DNA of 64,000 nucleotides, taken from assembly GCA_963575645.1 (NCBI GenBank), contig OY754469.1, positions 18,494,001 to 18,558,000 on the forward strand. Direction: 5' to 3'. Below the pieces are notes generated by a model. It saw nothing but the letters and a program-made list of their open reading frames with translations. It ran no database searches and was not told the DNA's origin. Below are positions 1 to 9,677 of the stretch, piece after piece. Numbering within the stretch: position 1 is the first letter of the stretch; each line of letters starts with the position of its first letter. The position numbers were made by a program, and so were the translations under genes. The stretch is from Xanthostigma xanthostigma. Lineage: Eukaryota; Arthropoda; Insecta; Raphidioptera; Raphidiidae.

Positions 1-1915
1 CGATCATTTTCTGGTCGTTCCTTTTTCTGGTCGATCATTTTCTGGTCGTTCCCTTTTCTGGTCGATCATTTTCTGGTCGTTCACTTTTCTGGTCGATCAT
101 TTTCTGGTCGTTCACTTTTCAGGTCGATCATTTTCTGGTCGTTCCCTTTTCTGGTCGATCATTTTCTGGTCGTTCCCTTTTCTGGTCGATCATTTTCTGG
201 TCGTTCCCTTTTCTGGTCGATCATTTTCTGGTCGTTCCCTTTTCTGGTCGATCATTTTCTGGTCGTTCCCTTTTCTGGTCGATCATTTTCTGGTCGTTCC
301 CTTTTCTGGTCGATCATTTTCTGGTCGTTCCCTTTTCTGGTCGATCATTTTCTGGTCGTTCCCTTTTCTGGTCGTTCCCTTTTCTGGTCGATCATTTTCT
401 GGTCGTTTCCTTTTCTGGTCGATCATTTTCTGGTCGATCATTTTCTGGTCGTTCCCTTTTCTGGTCGTTCCCTTTTCTGGTCGATCATTTTTTGGTCGTT
501 CCCTTTTCTGGTCGATCATTTTCTGGTCGATCATTTTCTGGTCGTTCCCTTTTCTGGTCGATCATTTTCTGGTCGTTCCCTTTTCTGGTCGATCATTTTC
601 TGGTCGTTCCCTTTTCTGGTCGATCATTTTCTGGTCGTTCCCTTTTCTGGTCGATCATTTTTTCTGGTCGTTCCCTTTTCTGGTCGATCATTTTTTCTGG
701 TCGTTCCCTTTTCTGGTCGATCATTTTTTCTGGTCGTTCCCTTTTCTGGTCGATCATTTTCTGGTCGTTCCTTTTTCTGGTCGATCATTTTCTGATCGTT
801 CCCTTTTCTGGTCGATCATTTTCTGGTCGTTCACTTTTCTGGTCGATCATTTTCTGGTCGTTCCCTTTTCTGGTCGATCATTTTCTGGTCGTTCCCTTTT
901 CTGGTCGATCATTTTCTGGTCGTTCCCTTTTCTGGTCGATCATTTTCTGGTCGTTCCCTTTTCTGTTCGATCATTTTCTGGTCGTTCCCTTTTCTGTTCG
1001 ATCATTTTCTGGTCGTTCCCTTTTCTGGTCGATCATTTTCTGGTCGTTCCCTTTTCTGGTCGATCATTTTCCGGTCGTTCCCTTTTCTGGTCGATCATTT
1101 TCTGGTCGTTCCCTTTTCTGGTCGATCATTTTCTGGTCGTTCCCTTTTCTGGTCGATTATTTTCTGGTCGTTCCCTTTTCTGGTCGATCATTTTCTGGTC
1201 GTTCCCTTTTCTGGACGAACATTTTCTGGTCGTTCACTTTTCTGGTCGATCATTTTCTGGTCGTTCACTTTTCTGGTCGATCATTTTCTGGTCGTTCACT
1301 TTTCTGGTCGATCATTTTCTGGTCGATCATTTTTTGGTCGTTCCCTTTTCTGGTCGATCATTTTCTGGTCGTTCCCTTTTCTGGTCGATCATTTTCTGGT
1401 CGTTCCCTTTTCTGGTCGATCATTTTCTGGTCGTTCCCTTTTCTGGTCGATCATTTTTTCTGGTCGTTCCCTTTTCTGGTCGATCATTTTTTCTGGTCGT
1501 TCCCTTTTCTGGTCGATCATTTTTTCTGGTCGTTCCCTTTTCTGGTCGATCATTTTTTCTGGTCGTTCCCTTTTCTGGTCGTTCCCTATTCTGGTCGATC
1601 ATTTTCTGGTCGTTCCCTTTTCTGGTCGATCATTTTCTGGTCGTTCCCTTTTCTGGTCGATCATTTTCTGGTCGTTCCCTTTTCTGGTCGATCATTTTCT
1701 GGTCGTTCCCTTTTCTGGTCGATCATTTTTTCTGGTCGTTCCCTTTTCTGGTCGATCATTTTTTCTGGTCGTTCCCTTTTCTGGTCGTTCCCTATTCTGG
1801 TCGATCATTTTCTGGTCGTTCACTTTTCTGGTCGATCATTTTCTGGTCGTTCACTTTTCTGGTCGATCATTTTCTGGTCGTTCACTTTTCTGGTCGATCA
1901 TTTTCTGGTCGATCA
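1..1915. repeat. 31-bp satellite array, truncated by window edge
   Basis: About 61 head-to-tail copies of a 31-bp unit made of two related half-units, CTGGTCGATCATTTT (15 bp) and CTGGTCGTTCCCTTTT (16 bp). Variants come in local runs. A +2 T variant of the first half-unit clusters near 655-740, 1450-1560 and 1725-1765. A TTCAC variant clusters near 70-120, 1230-1300 and 1815-1880. A TTCCCTATT variant occurs twice about 207 bp apart (1581 and 1788), which indicates higher-order duplication. The forward unit contains no stop trinucleotide and 31 is not a multiple of 3, so long open frames there are a by-product and not a gene. The array begins before base 1. Confidence 0.97.
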
Positions 1916-2002
1916 CGTATTATTATTAAAACTATTTTTCAAACATTAAAATATTAAAAATCACATACGTAACACTTTTTCTCATTTTTGACTGTCTGTT
2001 AT

Positions 2003-2637
2003 CAGATGCCCCAAGTCAACGAGGTACACTAGATGATTCAAATACTGTTGTAGTCCCCGAGTATGAAACCCAGAACGATATTAATTCTGAATCAGAGGAA
2101 GGTTGCGTATGAATGATCACCGAAAGTGCATGAACCACATAAATCTCTGTTGAAATTTAGAATTTTGAAAAATAATTATTGCTTACAGGTACATAAAGTT
2201 TATTCTGATATAGGTACAGAGTGTCACAGACATGACTTATTTTTGAAGATAATCCCATTAAAATCTATATACCCGAATTACGCTACTCCAAATTGCGCGA
2301 ACTCGAAGTTATGCGATTTCTGTAGACTTGCAAACTTGACAGAACAGCTTAAATCACGTTAAAATAAAATTAATAATCTTTGTATTATTAATACGAAAAT
2401 TCGAATTCTTCTTACGCTTATTTTTTACAGAAACACCACGCCAAAAGGAGAAGAGTAAAGTAAACACAGACAAAAAAAATTGCCTTGGATCATGGAATAA
2501 ACAGCAAAAATCTAAAATGTTACAATTTTTCAAAACTCATATAAAAAAAACTCTCCCAAAAAAGCAGAATGTCTAAAATTACGGGAAAAATATCCAGATT
2601 TATTTAAGGACAAGAACTGGGTATAAATAAAAGTATT
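2003..2637 (+). pseudogene. Remnants of a spliced zinc-finger/TE-type insect gene
   Basis: Three short coding-like blocks each follow a pyrimidine-rich acceptor: about 2003-2105 (acidic, after TCTGTTATCAG), 2189-2362 (after TTGCTTACAG) and 2439-2637 (after TTTTTTACAG). The last block reads as a basic stretch followed by a motif of the form WNKQQKSKMLQFFKTHIKK, then KKAECLKLREKYPDLFKDKN and W. This resembles a helical domain (W...F..HI.......C..L....P.L...W..IK) that I recall at the C-terminus of many insect-specific zinc-finger or transposon-associated proteins. It is broken by a frameshift near 2560 and a stop near 2628, so it is not functional. The first two blocks are much weaker and are linked to it only by proximity. 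Family naming is from memory. Confidence 0.38.
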
Positions 2638-2694
2638 AAATTAAAAAATATGTAATAAGTATAAATCTTTGATTAATGTCTGATTAGAATTCTT

Positions 2695-2834
2695 CAATAA
2701 ATAAAACTATCGACTAATTTTTCAGACAAATATATTAACAAAAAATTTCAATTAATACCGAAACGTCAATGTATTAATTATTATTTTTTGTTAATATATT
2801 TGTCTGAAAAATTGGTCGATAATTTTATTTATTG
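2695..2834. repeat. Inverted pair of Penelope-like terminal fragments
   Basis: Two arms of about 50 bp, beginning CAATAAATAAAACTATCGAC and ending with its inverse, face each other across a short centre that contains CCGAAACGTC. Each arm includes AATTTTTCAGACAAATATATT. The same block recurs singly near 38965 and 61308, where it is followed by a TCCGGATTTGG...TCTTCAG segment. This copy is therefore two truncated copies head to head. The unit resembles the terminal part of Penelope-like retroelements (see findings). No coding sequence is present. Confidence 0.6.
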
Positions 2835-2835
2835 T

Positions 2836-3290
2836 AATAAGTACAGTTTCAGTTTAATAAAAACTTATGATAATATTTTTTTTATTTTTTTTTTCTGGAA
2901 ATATCTACACTGTTTGCTTCCTGCCTCAAGCCATTACTCCTTTATTATAAATAAACGAACAACTAAAAGAAATTATTGTAGAAATATTGATTATCTATTT
3001 TTTTTTACTTCAATTTGAATATCATAGCATGCTCAACTTTTTTTTCAAATACTCATATAATATGTAGATAAATCAATTATATTTAACCGCTAGCCTTTAA
3101 TCTTACGCTTACCTATTCCGACGGTTTTACTCATTAACATGATCATTATAAAATGCAATGTTACAAAATTCCAAAGTTATGAATTTTATTCACTCGGTTT
3201 GAGGCTTGAGCTCCGAAACAAACTTAGATGATATAACATAAAATAAATAAAGGCGTCTGTGTGTATGAAAATATGCGACGCAGTGTTGCC
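2836..3290. other. No gene seen; AT-rich spacer
   Basis: Low-complexity AT-rich sequence with poly-T tracts (2875-2900, 3000-3012). The short open frame at 2788-3018 is compositionally random. I see no repeat boundary or RNA gene here. Confidence 0.6.
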
Positions 3291-3294
3291 GATT

Positions 3295-3585
3295 ATACAG
3301 GATCTCAGGTTGTGCACGAAATGTTATATACAAGTTTGGCACAGCAGTGACCTCACTAGTGCGTTTGGTTGAACCACTCGTGTATAAAAATTGATAAAAA
3401 TGGGAAAATGGAGATCCGGACTAAAATTTAACTGCGCATTCCCCACACCCATATTAACCGAAAAAAATTGATATACACATAGAAACACAACGAGATCCGA
3501 TTCGGATCTCGGCTTGTCAAAACGGATCTCCATTTGTATAGCATTTATCACCAAATGATCTCACCTTGTATAGAAAACATATCTA
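3295..3585. repeat. Palindrome-rich MITE-like segment (GAGATCC motifs)
   Basis: Six copies of a GAGATC(C) core lie in alternating orientation (about 3301, 3411, 3491, 3502, 3523, 3556). Two of them form a perfect palindrome, CGAGATCCGA/T/TCGGATCTCG, at 3491-3511. The outer ends are loosely inverted (TATACAGGATCTC at the left, GATCTCACCTTGTATA at the right), so a small palindromic transposon with TA-type flanks is possible. The ends are too diverged to call a family. Confidence 0.4.
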
Positions 3586-3594
3586 TGTATATAT

Positions 3595-3895
3595 TGTTAG
3601 AGTAGGGTCGCAAGGTTAGTAATTAAAAATCAAATATCTGACAAAGTCAAATTTTAACATTATTTATTGGTCCATTTGCTGTACAACAAGAGATGTTACT
3701 CAGTCCATTGTATGTTCGCGACTCCCGTGTCTCGGCCCGCGTTCCCTGTATGCGTTCCTGCTTGACCTCGCTTATGCTACTCCCGTCTACCTCGTCCCGA
3801 TCCGATTGACCAATCAGACCGCCCACGTGTTGATAAGTTACAGAGAACCCGCCGACACGCTCACAACTGCTACAGGGTGTCCTATTATTCTAACA
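3595..3895 (-). repeat. 3' LTR of gypsy element 1
   Basis: A 301-bp LTR with 6-bp inverted termini TGTTAG/CTAACA. It matches 8882-9182 in length and, by eye, in sequence. On the + strand it is preceded by ATAT. The bases just internal to it (CGGCC at 3898-3902) are also found just internal to the 3' LTR of element 2. No clear polypurine tract is visible. Confidence 0.95.
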
Positions 3896-4013
3896 ATCGG
3901 CCTATCCTGACATCGGAGCGACCTCGCGACTTCGACTTCATGGCAAGCTGGACAACCCTGCTGAAAAACAATTTCATTTTACTAATTTTGCATTTTTAGA
4001 AATAATTTTTATT

Positions 4014-4480
4014 GTGGTTCACTGAACCACATCACAGTACACTTGACTGCGAAAGAAGTAACAACGTTCTTGAATAGTACACTTGACTATTCCTCGGTAC
4101 ACTGGACCGTAAAGGAAGTACACTGGACTTCCGTGTGGTACACTGGACCAACGCTTTTGAATAGTACACTAGACTATTCCCCGGTACACTGGACCGTACA
4201 GGAAGTACACTGGACTTCCGCGTGGTACACTGGACCAACGCTTTTGAATAGTACACTAGACTATTCCCCGGTACACTGGACCGTACAGGAAGTACACTGG
4301 ACTTCCACGTGGTACACTGGACCAACGCTTTTGAATAGTACACTGGACTATTCCTCCTTGTGGACCGCAGTTGCAATCATAGGCTTCTTCAACGTCACGA
4401 CCTACTGAGTCGACGTCGCCAATCAGACTGATGTCCATCGTACAGGTTCACTGGACCTCTGGCAGTACACTTGACCTGGA
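4014..4480 (-). repeat. Tandem array of constant-loop mini-hairpins
   Basis: Three full 87-bp units start at 4072, 4159 and 4246, with partial copies on either side. Each unit holds four short inverted repeats that share a core GTACACTGGAC (loop ACACTGG, ACACTAG or ACACTTG) but have different stems: GAATAGT/ACTATTC, CGGT/ACCG, GGAAGT/ACTTCC, and CGTGGT/ACCAaCG with one bulged A. Flanking single hairpins are GTGGT-tcactga-ACCAC (4014-4030), CAGT-acacttg-ACTG (4035-4049) and AGGT-tcactgg-ACCT (4444-4458). About 16 hairpins in all. The array lies between the gag-pol stop and the 3' LTR of element 1, so it would sit in the element's RNA, where the loop reads CCAGTGT. Function unknown. Confidence 0.9.
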
Positions 4481-4600
4481 TACAGTAATTATCGAGTACT
4501 ACCCTAAACAGAAGAAAACAACATTGTAACTATTATACTTTGTTTTTACTACAAACTACGTTGTCTATTATAAGACTTATAACTTTGTAATTCTCAAAAC

Positions 4601-7600
4601 TTATTCTGAGGTTAATTGCGGTCTAAACAATCTAAAACGGTCACTGGCCACTATGCCTTTAAAGCGTCTTTTGTCTTTAGAAAATGACACCACTTTATAA
4701 CGATCATTTCCCAACTCTGCCACTATCTGAACGGGACCAATATATTTCGGCACTAACTTCCCGCTAGTTAAACCTTTGATCAGTAATTTTCGTTCCACTA
4801 ATACAACATCTCCAACTTTATATTGTTTGGCTTTGGTTCGTCGCTTATCATAATACTTTTTCATCCTTTTGGCAACAAGGTCACAGCGTTTCTTCGCTTC
4901 TGTTCTGATTTTCTTAAGGTCTGCTCTTTTCCTGTCGTTTAATCTGACTTCACATTCCATTTCAGGTCTAAAACCATAAAGAAGTTCACTGGGAGCCTCG
5001 CCTGTTGTTGCATTTACTGTAGAATTGATGCCCCTTTGAACTTTGTTCAATTCGTTGTCCCATTTATCATGCTGACCATCAATGCTGGCTGTTAACGACT
5101 CAAGTATTGTTCGGTTTGCTCGTTCTATTTGTCCATTACTACGCGGTGATGCAATAGTGTTCTTTACATGTTTAATGGAATATCGCTCACAAAATTGTTT
5201 AAATTCACGACAATCAAACGCTTTTCCTCTGTCTGTAATTATTCTTTTTGGTGGGTGGACTAATTTAATGACTTGTTCTAATTTTTGACAAGCATGTTTA
5301 CTACTAGTGTCGGGGACTGCTTCCACCCAAACAAATTTGGTAAAACCATCTATTACTGCCAGAATTTGCGTATTTCCTGATTGTGTCTTGCAAAACGGAC
5401 CTATGTGATCCACGTGTAGTGTGTGGAATGGTTCAGCTACTTTATCTAGCGGATGTAACTCACATTGTCTTTTACCCGTGTGTCCTTTTGAAACCATACA
5501 TGCAATACAATTACTAACGAACTTTTTAACAAATCTGGTCATATCGTTGAACCAGTAAGTATTTTTGATTGCTTCTAAGGTTCGTTGCCAACCCGGGTGT
5601 CCATTATCATCGTGAAACATTTTTACGATTCTCCACCTGACATCTCTTGGAATTAAAATCTTAGGAATACCATTGATATCTTTGCAAACTTTGTTGTCAT
5701 GCAAGCTGTAGCTTTCTTCAGCTTCTTTATTCAAAATTTGTTGTTTAATTAGCTGTATATCTTCGTCTTGAGCTTGAACTCCACAAACCCAATCTCCAGT
5801 CTTAATCATAAGAGCTGTAATAGGATTTCGGCTCAATGCATCCACATGACACATCTGAGTACCTGGTCGATGTTCCACCGTGAATTCGAATTCTTGCAGA
5901 GCTAACCACCATCGTCCTATTCTTGGCGACATATCTTTCTTTGTCCACGTTAACCTCATGGCATTACAGTCAGTTATGATAGTGAAAGGTCTACCATAAA
6001 GAAAATTACGAAATCGTTTTACCGCTTCGTAAACTGCTAAAGTTTCTAATTCGTAACTATGATACCTAGTTTCAGCATCGCATGTTTGTCGACTCATAAA
6101 TGCGACAGGTTTCCAAGCGTTGTCATTTTCTTGTTTTTGTAGCAAAACACCGCCTATGCCCAACTTGCTTGCATCAGTATGCAGTTGTGTTTCAGCTTTT
6201 GGGTTAAATATTGCAAGTGTTGGGGCACTTATTAAATTATTTTTGAGTTGTATAAAAGCTTTATTTTGTTCGTCTTGCCACATCCATGTGTTGTTTTTCT
6301 TTAATAAAATGGTCAGTGGCTTGATTTTTAATGCGAACCCTTTTATGTATTTTCTAAAATAGGAAGCAAGTCCAACAAACTGCCTAACTTGATGCACATT
6401 TGTTGGGGTAGGAAATTCTTTTACAGCCTGTAGTTTATTGGGTGAAGGTGTTAAGCATCCTTTTCTTATTTCCGTTCCTAAATATTCGACTGAGTTTTTC
6501 AGAAATTCACATTTTTCCAAATTAAGTGTCAATCCAGCTTTACATAATAATTTTAGTACTTCTTCTAAACGTTCTAAACCTTCTTGTTCTGTCTTAGACA
6601 CAATAAGAATATCATCCAAATATACCATGACGTATTGATGTATTAATGGTTCTAATGCCATATTTATTGCACGCTGGAATACAGCGGGTGCATTTGACAA
6701 TCCAAAAGGCATCCTCTTATAATGAAAGTGTCCGTCCGGAGTAATAAATGCAGTATATTTCTGACTGTCTTTTGCCACCCTGATTTGATGATAGCCTGAT
6801 TTTAAGTCAAGCGTCGTGAATACTGTATTATCAGAAAGTCTGTCAAGCAAGTCTTCTATTAATGGTAGAGGATAACGATCTTTTATTGTTATTTGGTTTA
6901 ATTTTCGGTAATCAACTACCATTCTAAAATCACCTGTTTTCTTTTTAATTAAAAGAATAGGGCTACTATATGGCGAAATAGTCGGTTCTATTATGTCTTT
7001 GTTTAAAAGATCACTTATAATCTCACGAACTTTTTCTCTTTCATATAAAGATAAACGATATGGTTTATACACAACGGGAACGGGTGATGTAAGTTCAATA
7101 TGCATTTCAATGTCAATGTTGCTTAGAAGGTGAACATTTTCTCCAATACACTCGGGATATCGTTCAATAAGCATATTCACGTTTTTATTTAACTGTTTAT
7201 TATAAGTGTGATTACACGAACCTCGAGCTACACATGTATTTTTATCAAGTGCTAACTTTTGTAAACTAAGATTAAAAATATGCATCATAGCTGTTCCGTG
7301 ACAATTCGAATTTTGTATATTATTAGAAGGAACTATTATAGTCGCGCCGTTTCGATTTTGTTCAGAGTAAACAATACGTAAATCACCGTTTATTAGTTTA
7401 TCAAACGTCACATTAATTATATTTGTACCGGGCTCGAGAACAGTAGTTTCTTGTGTGTTTATTTTGATTGTTTCAGCTTCTTCAACTACGTCCCATGGTA
7501 AAATACTGTTTAGTTGGGTAAGTTTTAAGTAGTCTGATGTTTTATAAACATAAACACCTTCACATTCAGTTATCGGTTGGCCTATTAATATATCAAATGT

Positions 7601-8797
7601 TTGCAGAGTATCTGGCACCACAAAGAATTCTGTACTAACGGCAATTTCATCTATTTCAATTTTTGCTTTTACAAAACCTAAAGGTTTCACTGTAGCACCC
7701 CCATAACCAACTATTATGCTATTTGTCTTATCAGTTTCTATCTTTATATCCAGTTTATTCACTACACTTATTTTAATGGTATTACAACTACTACCGAAAT
7801 CTATGTACGCGGAAAGGACTTCTCCGTTTATTTTAGCATTTTTATAAAATTTATCGTTTTTGGTGTCATGTTTACCATTTGATACTAATTTTAATTCACG
7901 GTTTGATGTTTCAGTTAATTTTTGTTTCTTCCAACACTCGTTATCGTTATGGCCTTTCCTTTTGCAAAACGAACAATGTTTAAATGGAACGTACTTCGGG
8001 CAGTTAATCTTTTTGTGTCCCTCGCGACCGCACAAATAACATTTAAAGTTTTTGTTAACATTTTTATCATAAGATTGTTCGAATGATCGTTTATTGTCAT
8101 GAAAACTAAGAGTAGAACTTCTTTTGCGATTGTACGATGATTCACCATTCGCAATTAAAAATTGTAATAAATGTTTTGTACTTACGCAACCAGCCGCACG
8201 AATACCTGACTTTAAAAATGGATCGTTGATTGTGTTTGTGATGATATCCACTATTACGCTGTCCTGGAGTTTGCAGTATTGGCCCATGGCTAACTTCTCG
8301 TAATAAAAGTCAGTTAGATTTTGAGATGCATTTCGCTCTATATTTACAAGATTCTTCAATTTGTTGAAAACAGATTGTTGCACTGGGAAATTTGCTTGTA
8401 ATTGTTCCTTCCACTCTTTCCAAGAAAGATTAAGATTTTCTTGATGATTGTACCACGTTTTTGCATTACCCCCAAGTTTGTTTATCATACAATACACACG
8501 CGCTTTTTCGTCCCAGTCGAACAAGTCACCTGTGGCGTCAATACTATTTAACCACTGTTTTACGTTCACTGGTTCATTGAAGCTTCCACTAAACACAGCA
8601 ACACTGTCAATTTTACCGTGATAAGTACTATGCTTATTACTTAATTTTTGCTTTAAAAATTTTACTTCACGCCGTAGTCTTTTATTTTGGCGATAATTAT
8701 GTCCACTATCACTACTAGAACTACTACTACTACTACTTGAAACGGTACTATCCGAAGATGACGACTGCGCGTCTCTTTTTGATTTATTTTTCGGCAT
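4601..8797 (-). CDS. Gag-Pol polyprotein of gypsy element 1
   Basis: Single open frame of about 1398 codons from the first ATG (8797); an upstream in-frame extension to 8851 has no ATG. Order from the N-terminus: a Ser-rich stretch; a Gag region; two CCHC zinc knuckles (CYLCGREGHKKINC, CSFCKRKGHNDNEC; about 8040-7930); an aspartic protease core with an unusual DFGS in place of DSG/DTG (about 7800); reverse transcriptase with VDYRKLNQ and YLDD (about 6615); RNase H with TDASK (about 6170); integrase with the HHCC zinc-binding set (about 5610-5490), the catalytic triad D (HVDHIGPF), D (ITDRGKAF) and E (GQIERAN), and a GPF/Y-like end (YIGPVQIV). Every catalytic residue I looked for is present except that the protease Asp motif reads D-F-G. 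This is the only intact multi-domain coding region in the window. It would act in virus-like particles and insert cDNA into the genome. No envelope gene. Confidence 0.95.
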   Translation of the reverse strand: MPKNKSKRDAQSSSSDSTVSSSSSSSSSSDSGHNYRQNKRLRREVKFLKQKLSNKHSTYHGKIDSVAVFSGSFNEPVNVKQWLNSIDATGDLFDWDEKARVYCMINKLGGNAKTWYNHQENLNLSWKEWKEQLQANFPVQQSVFNKLKNLVNIERNASQNLTDFYYEKLAMGQYCKLQDSVIVDIITNTINDPFLKSGIRAAGCVSTKHLLQFLIANGESSYNRKRSSTLSFHDNKRSFEQSYDKNVNKNFKCYLCGREGHKKINCPKYVPFKHCSFCKRKGHNDNECWKKQKLTETSNRELKLVSNGKHDTKNDKFYKNAKINGEVLSAYIDFGSSCNTIKISVVNKLDIKIETDKTNSIIVGYGGATVKPLGFVKAKIEIDEIAVSTEFFVVPDTLQTFDILIGQPITECEGVYVYKTSDYLKLTQLNSILPWDVVEEAETIKINTQETTVLEPGTNIINVTFDKLINGDLRIVYSEQNRNGATIIVPSNNIQNSNCHGTAMMHIFNLSLQKLALDKNTCVARGSCNHTYNKQLNKNVNMLIERYPECIGENVHLLSNIDIEMHIELTSPVPVVYKPYRLSLYEREKVREIISDLLNKDIIEPTISPYSSPILLIKKKTGDFRMVVDYRKLNQITIKDRYPLPLIEDLLDRLSDNTVFTTLDLKSGYHQIRVAKDSQKYTAFITPDGHFHYKRMPFGLSNAPAVFQRAINMALEPLIHQYVMVYLDDILIVSKTEQEGLERLEEVLKLLCKAGLTLNLEKCEFLKNSVEYLGTEIRKGCLTPSPNKLQAVKEFPTPTNVHQVRQFVGLASYFRKYIKGFALKIKPLTILLKKNNTWMWQDEQNKAFIQLKNNLISAPTLAIFNPKAETQLHTDASKLGIGGVLLQKQENDNAWKPVAFMSRQTCDAETRYHSYELETLAVYEAVKRFRNFLYGRPFTIITDCNAMRLTWTKKDMSPRIGRWWLALQEFEFTVEHRPGTQMCHVDALSRNPITALMIKTGDWVCGVQAQDEDIQLIKQQILNKEAEESYSLHDNKVCKDINGIPKILIPRDVRWRIVKMFHDDNGHPGWQRTLEAIKNTYWFNDMTRFVKKFVSNCIACMVSKGHTGKRQCELHPLDKVAEPFHTLHVDHIGPFCKTQSGNTQILAVIDGFTKFVWVEAVPDTSSKHACQKLEQVIKLVHPPKRIITDRGKAFDCREFKQFCERYSIKHVKNTIASPRSNGQIERANRTILESLTASIDGQHDKWDNELNKVQRGINSTVNATTGEAPSELLYGFRPEMECEVRLNDRKRADLKKIRTEAKKRCDLVAKRMKKYYDKRRTKAKQYKVGDVVLVERKLLIKGLTSGKLVPKYIGPVQIVAELGNDRYKVVSFSKDKRRFKGIVASDRFRLFRPQLTSE

Positions 8798-8864
8798 TTT
8801 GTCGAATTTTCGGAGAAAATAAGCACAAAAAAGACACGTAGACGGATCCAAAAAGCACGTAGAT

Positions 8865-8879
8865 GAATCCCACTTCTGA
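8865..8879 (-). promoter_or_regulatory. Primer-binding site, element 1
   Basis: On the minus strand, two bases inside the upstream LTR, is TCAGAAGTGGGATTC. Fifteen bases are complementary to the 3' side of the T-arm and acceptor of a tRNA-Leu whose 3' end I recall as GAATCCCACTTCTGA-CA plus CCA. The usual leading TGG that pairs with CCA is absent. The identical 15-mer is used by element 2. Confidence 0.75.
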
Positions 8880-8881
8880 TT

Positions 8882-9182
8882 TGTTAGAGTAGGGTCGCAA
8901 GGTTAGTAATTAAAAATCAAATATCTGACAAAGTCAAATTTTAACATTATTTATTGGTCCATTTGCTGTACAACAAGAGATGTTACTCAGTCCATTGTAT
9001 GTTCGCGACTCCCGTGTCTCGGCCCGCGTTCCCTGTATGCGTTCCTGCTTGACCTCGCTTATGCTACTCCCGTCTACCTCGTCCCGATCCGATTGACCAA
9101 TCAGACCGCCCACGTGTTGATAAGTTACAGAGAACCCGCCGACACGCTCACAACTGCTACAGGGTGTCCTATTATTCTAACA
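8882..9182 (-). repeat. 5' LTR of gypsy element 1
   Basis: Second copy of the 301-bp LTR, TGTTAG...CTAACA. Because the element is on the minus strand this is its upstream LTR. It is followed on the + side by ATATATAT and, 18 bp later, by the second gypsy element. Boundaries could shift by 1-2 nt because flanking bases match. Confidence 0.95.
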
Positions 9183-9200
9183 ATATATATATTTATATAT
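9183..9200. repeat. 18-bp AT tract separating the two gypsy elements
   Basis: ATATATATATTTATATAT. The same 18 bases begin the right flank of element 2 at 14041. This is consistent with both elements having inserted into one AT dinucleotide tract, although an 18-bp duplication would be far longer than the 4-6 bp normal for gypsy elements. Confidence 0.8.
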
Positions 9201-9567
9201 TATTAGTTACACGTAAAGAAATTAAGTTTTTTAAAAGAATAATAAAACTTCACTTTATAACAATTTTATTACAAAAATCAAAAGCAACGTGGAATATAAT
9301 AACAAAAAGAAATGACCGTAAATACAACAATTATGAATGTTAAATTTATAACAAAACAAAAAGAACAAATAATTAAGTTTTTAATTAAAAAAAATGAAAA
9401 TTAGAGCGATTATCAATTTTGTCTGGATACAGTCGTAGCTGCGATATAAGTGTCCTGTGCTTCGGTATTCTTCATGGCCATCCCCGTTGTGCATTTGTTT
9501 ACGTAAACAGAGTTGCGTTCGTATGATACAGGCGATCCCTGTATCCTGTTGTAACGTGTTGCTAATA
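9201..9567 (-). repeat. 3' LTR of gypsy element 2
   Basis: 367 bp, TATTAG...CTAATA. The internal side reads CGGCC, the same five bases that lie just inside the 3' LTR of element 1. No standard polypurine tract is seen. Confidence 0.93.
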
Positions 9568-9677
9568 CGGCCAGACTGACAGTTGTTTCGCTCTCGAAAC
9601 TTTTATCTTAGTCGTCTATATCTGTAAGGTATCAAAATAAAAGAAAATGTTAATTTATGAACGAAATATTATACAAC

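Larger units (their letters stand above)
3595..9182 (-). mobile_element. Complete Ty3/gypsy LTR retrotransposon, element 1
   Basis: A 5588-bp element on the minus strand. It has 301-bp LTRs (3595-3895 and 8882-9182) that appear identical by eye, a primer-binding site just inside the upstream LTR, one uninterrupted gag-pol frame, and a roughly 700-bp 3' region that carries an unusual hairpin array. LTR termini are TGTTAG...CTAACA. ATAT flanks both ends, consistent with a 4-bp target duplication in an (AT)n tract, although the repetitive target makes its exact length ambiguous. No env frame is present. Matching LTRs and an intact frame point to a recent insertion. Lineage within Ty3/gypsy is not certain; two CCHC knuckles and a fused gag-pol would fit Mag-like insect elements. 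Confidence 0.95.

Noticed and set aside
492-1949. 485-codon open frame across the satellite
   Set aside because: The repeat unit lacks stop trinucleotides and its length is not a multiple of 3, so all forward frames stay open. No start context, domain or non-repeat sequence supports a gene.
4032-4438. Open frames on both strands over the hairpin array
   Set aside because: The 87-bp unit equals 29 codons, so a stop-free unit stays open on both strands. Conservation follows the stems and not codons.
5082-8154. Short frames on either strand inside gag-pol
   Set aside because: Shadows of the long polyprotein frame, with no motifs of their own.
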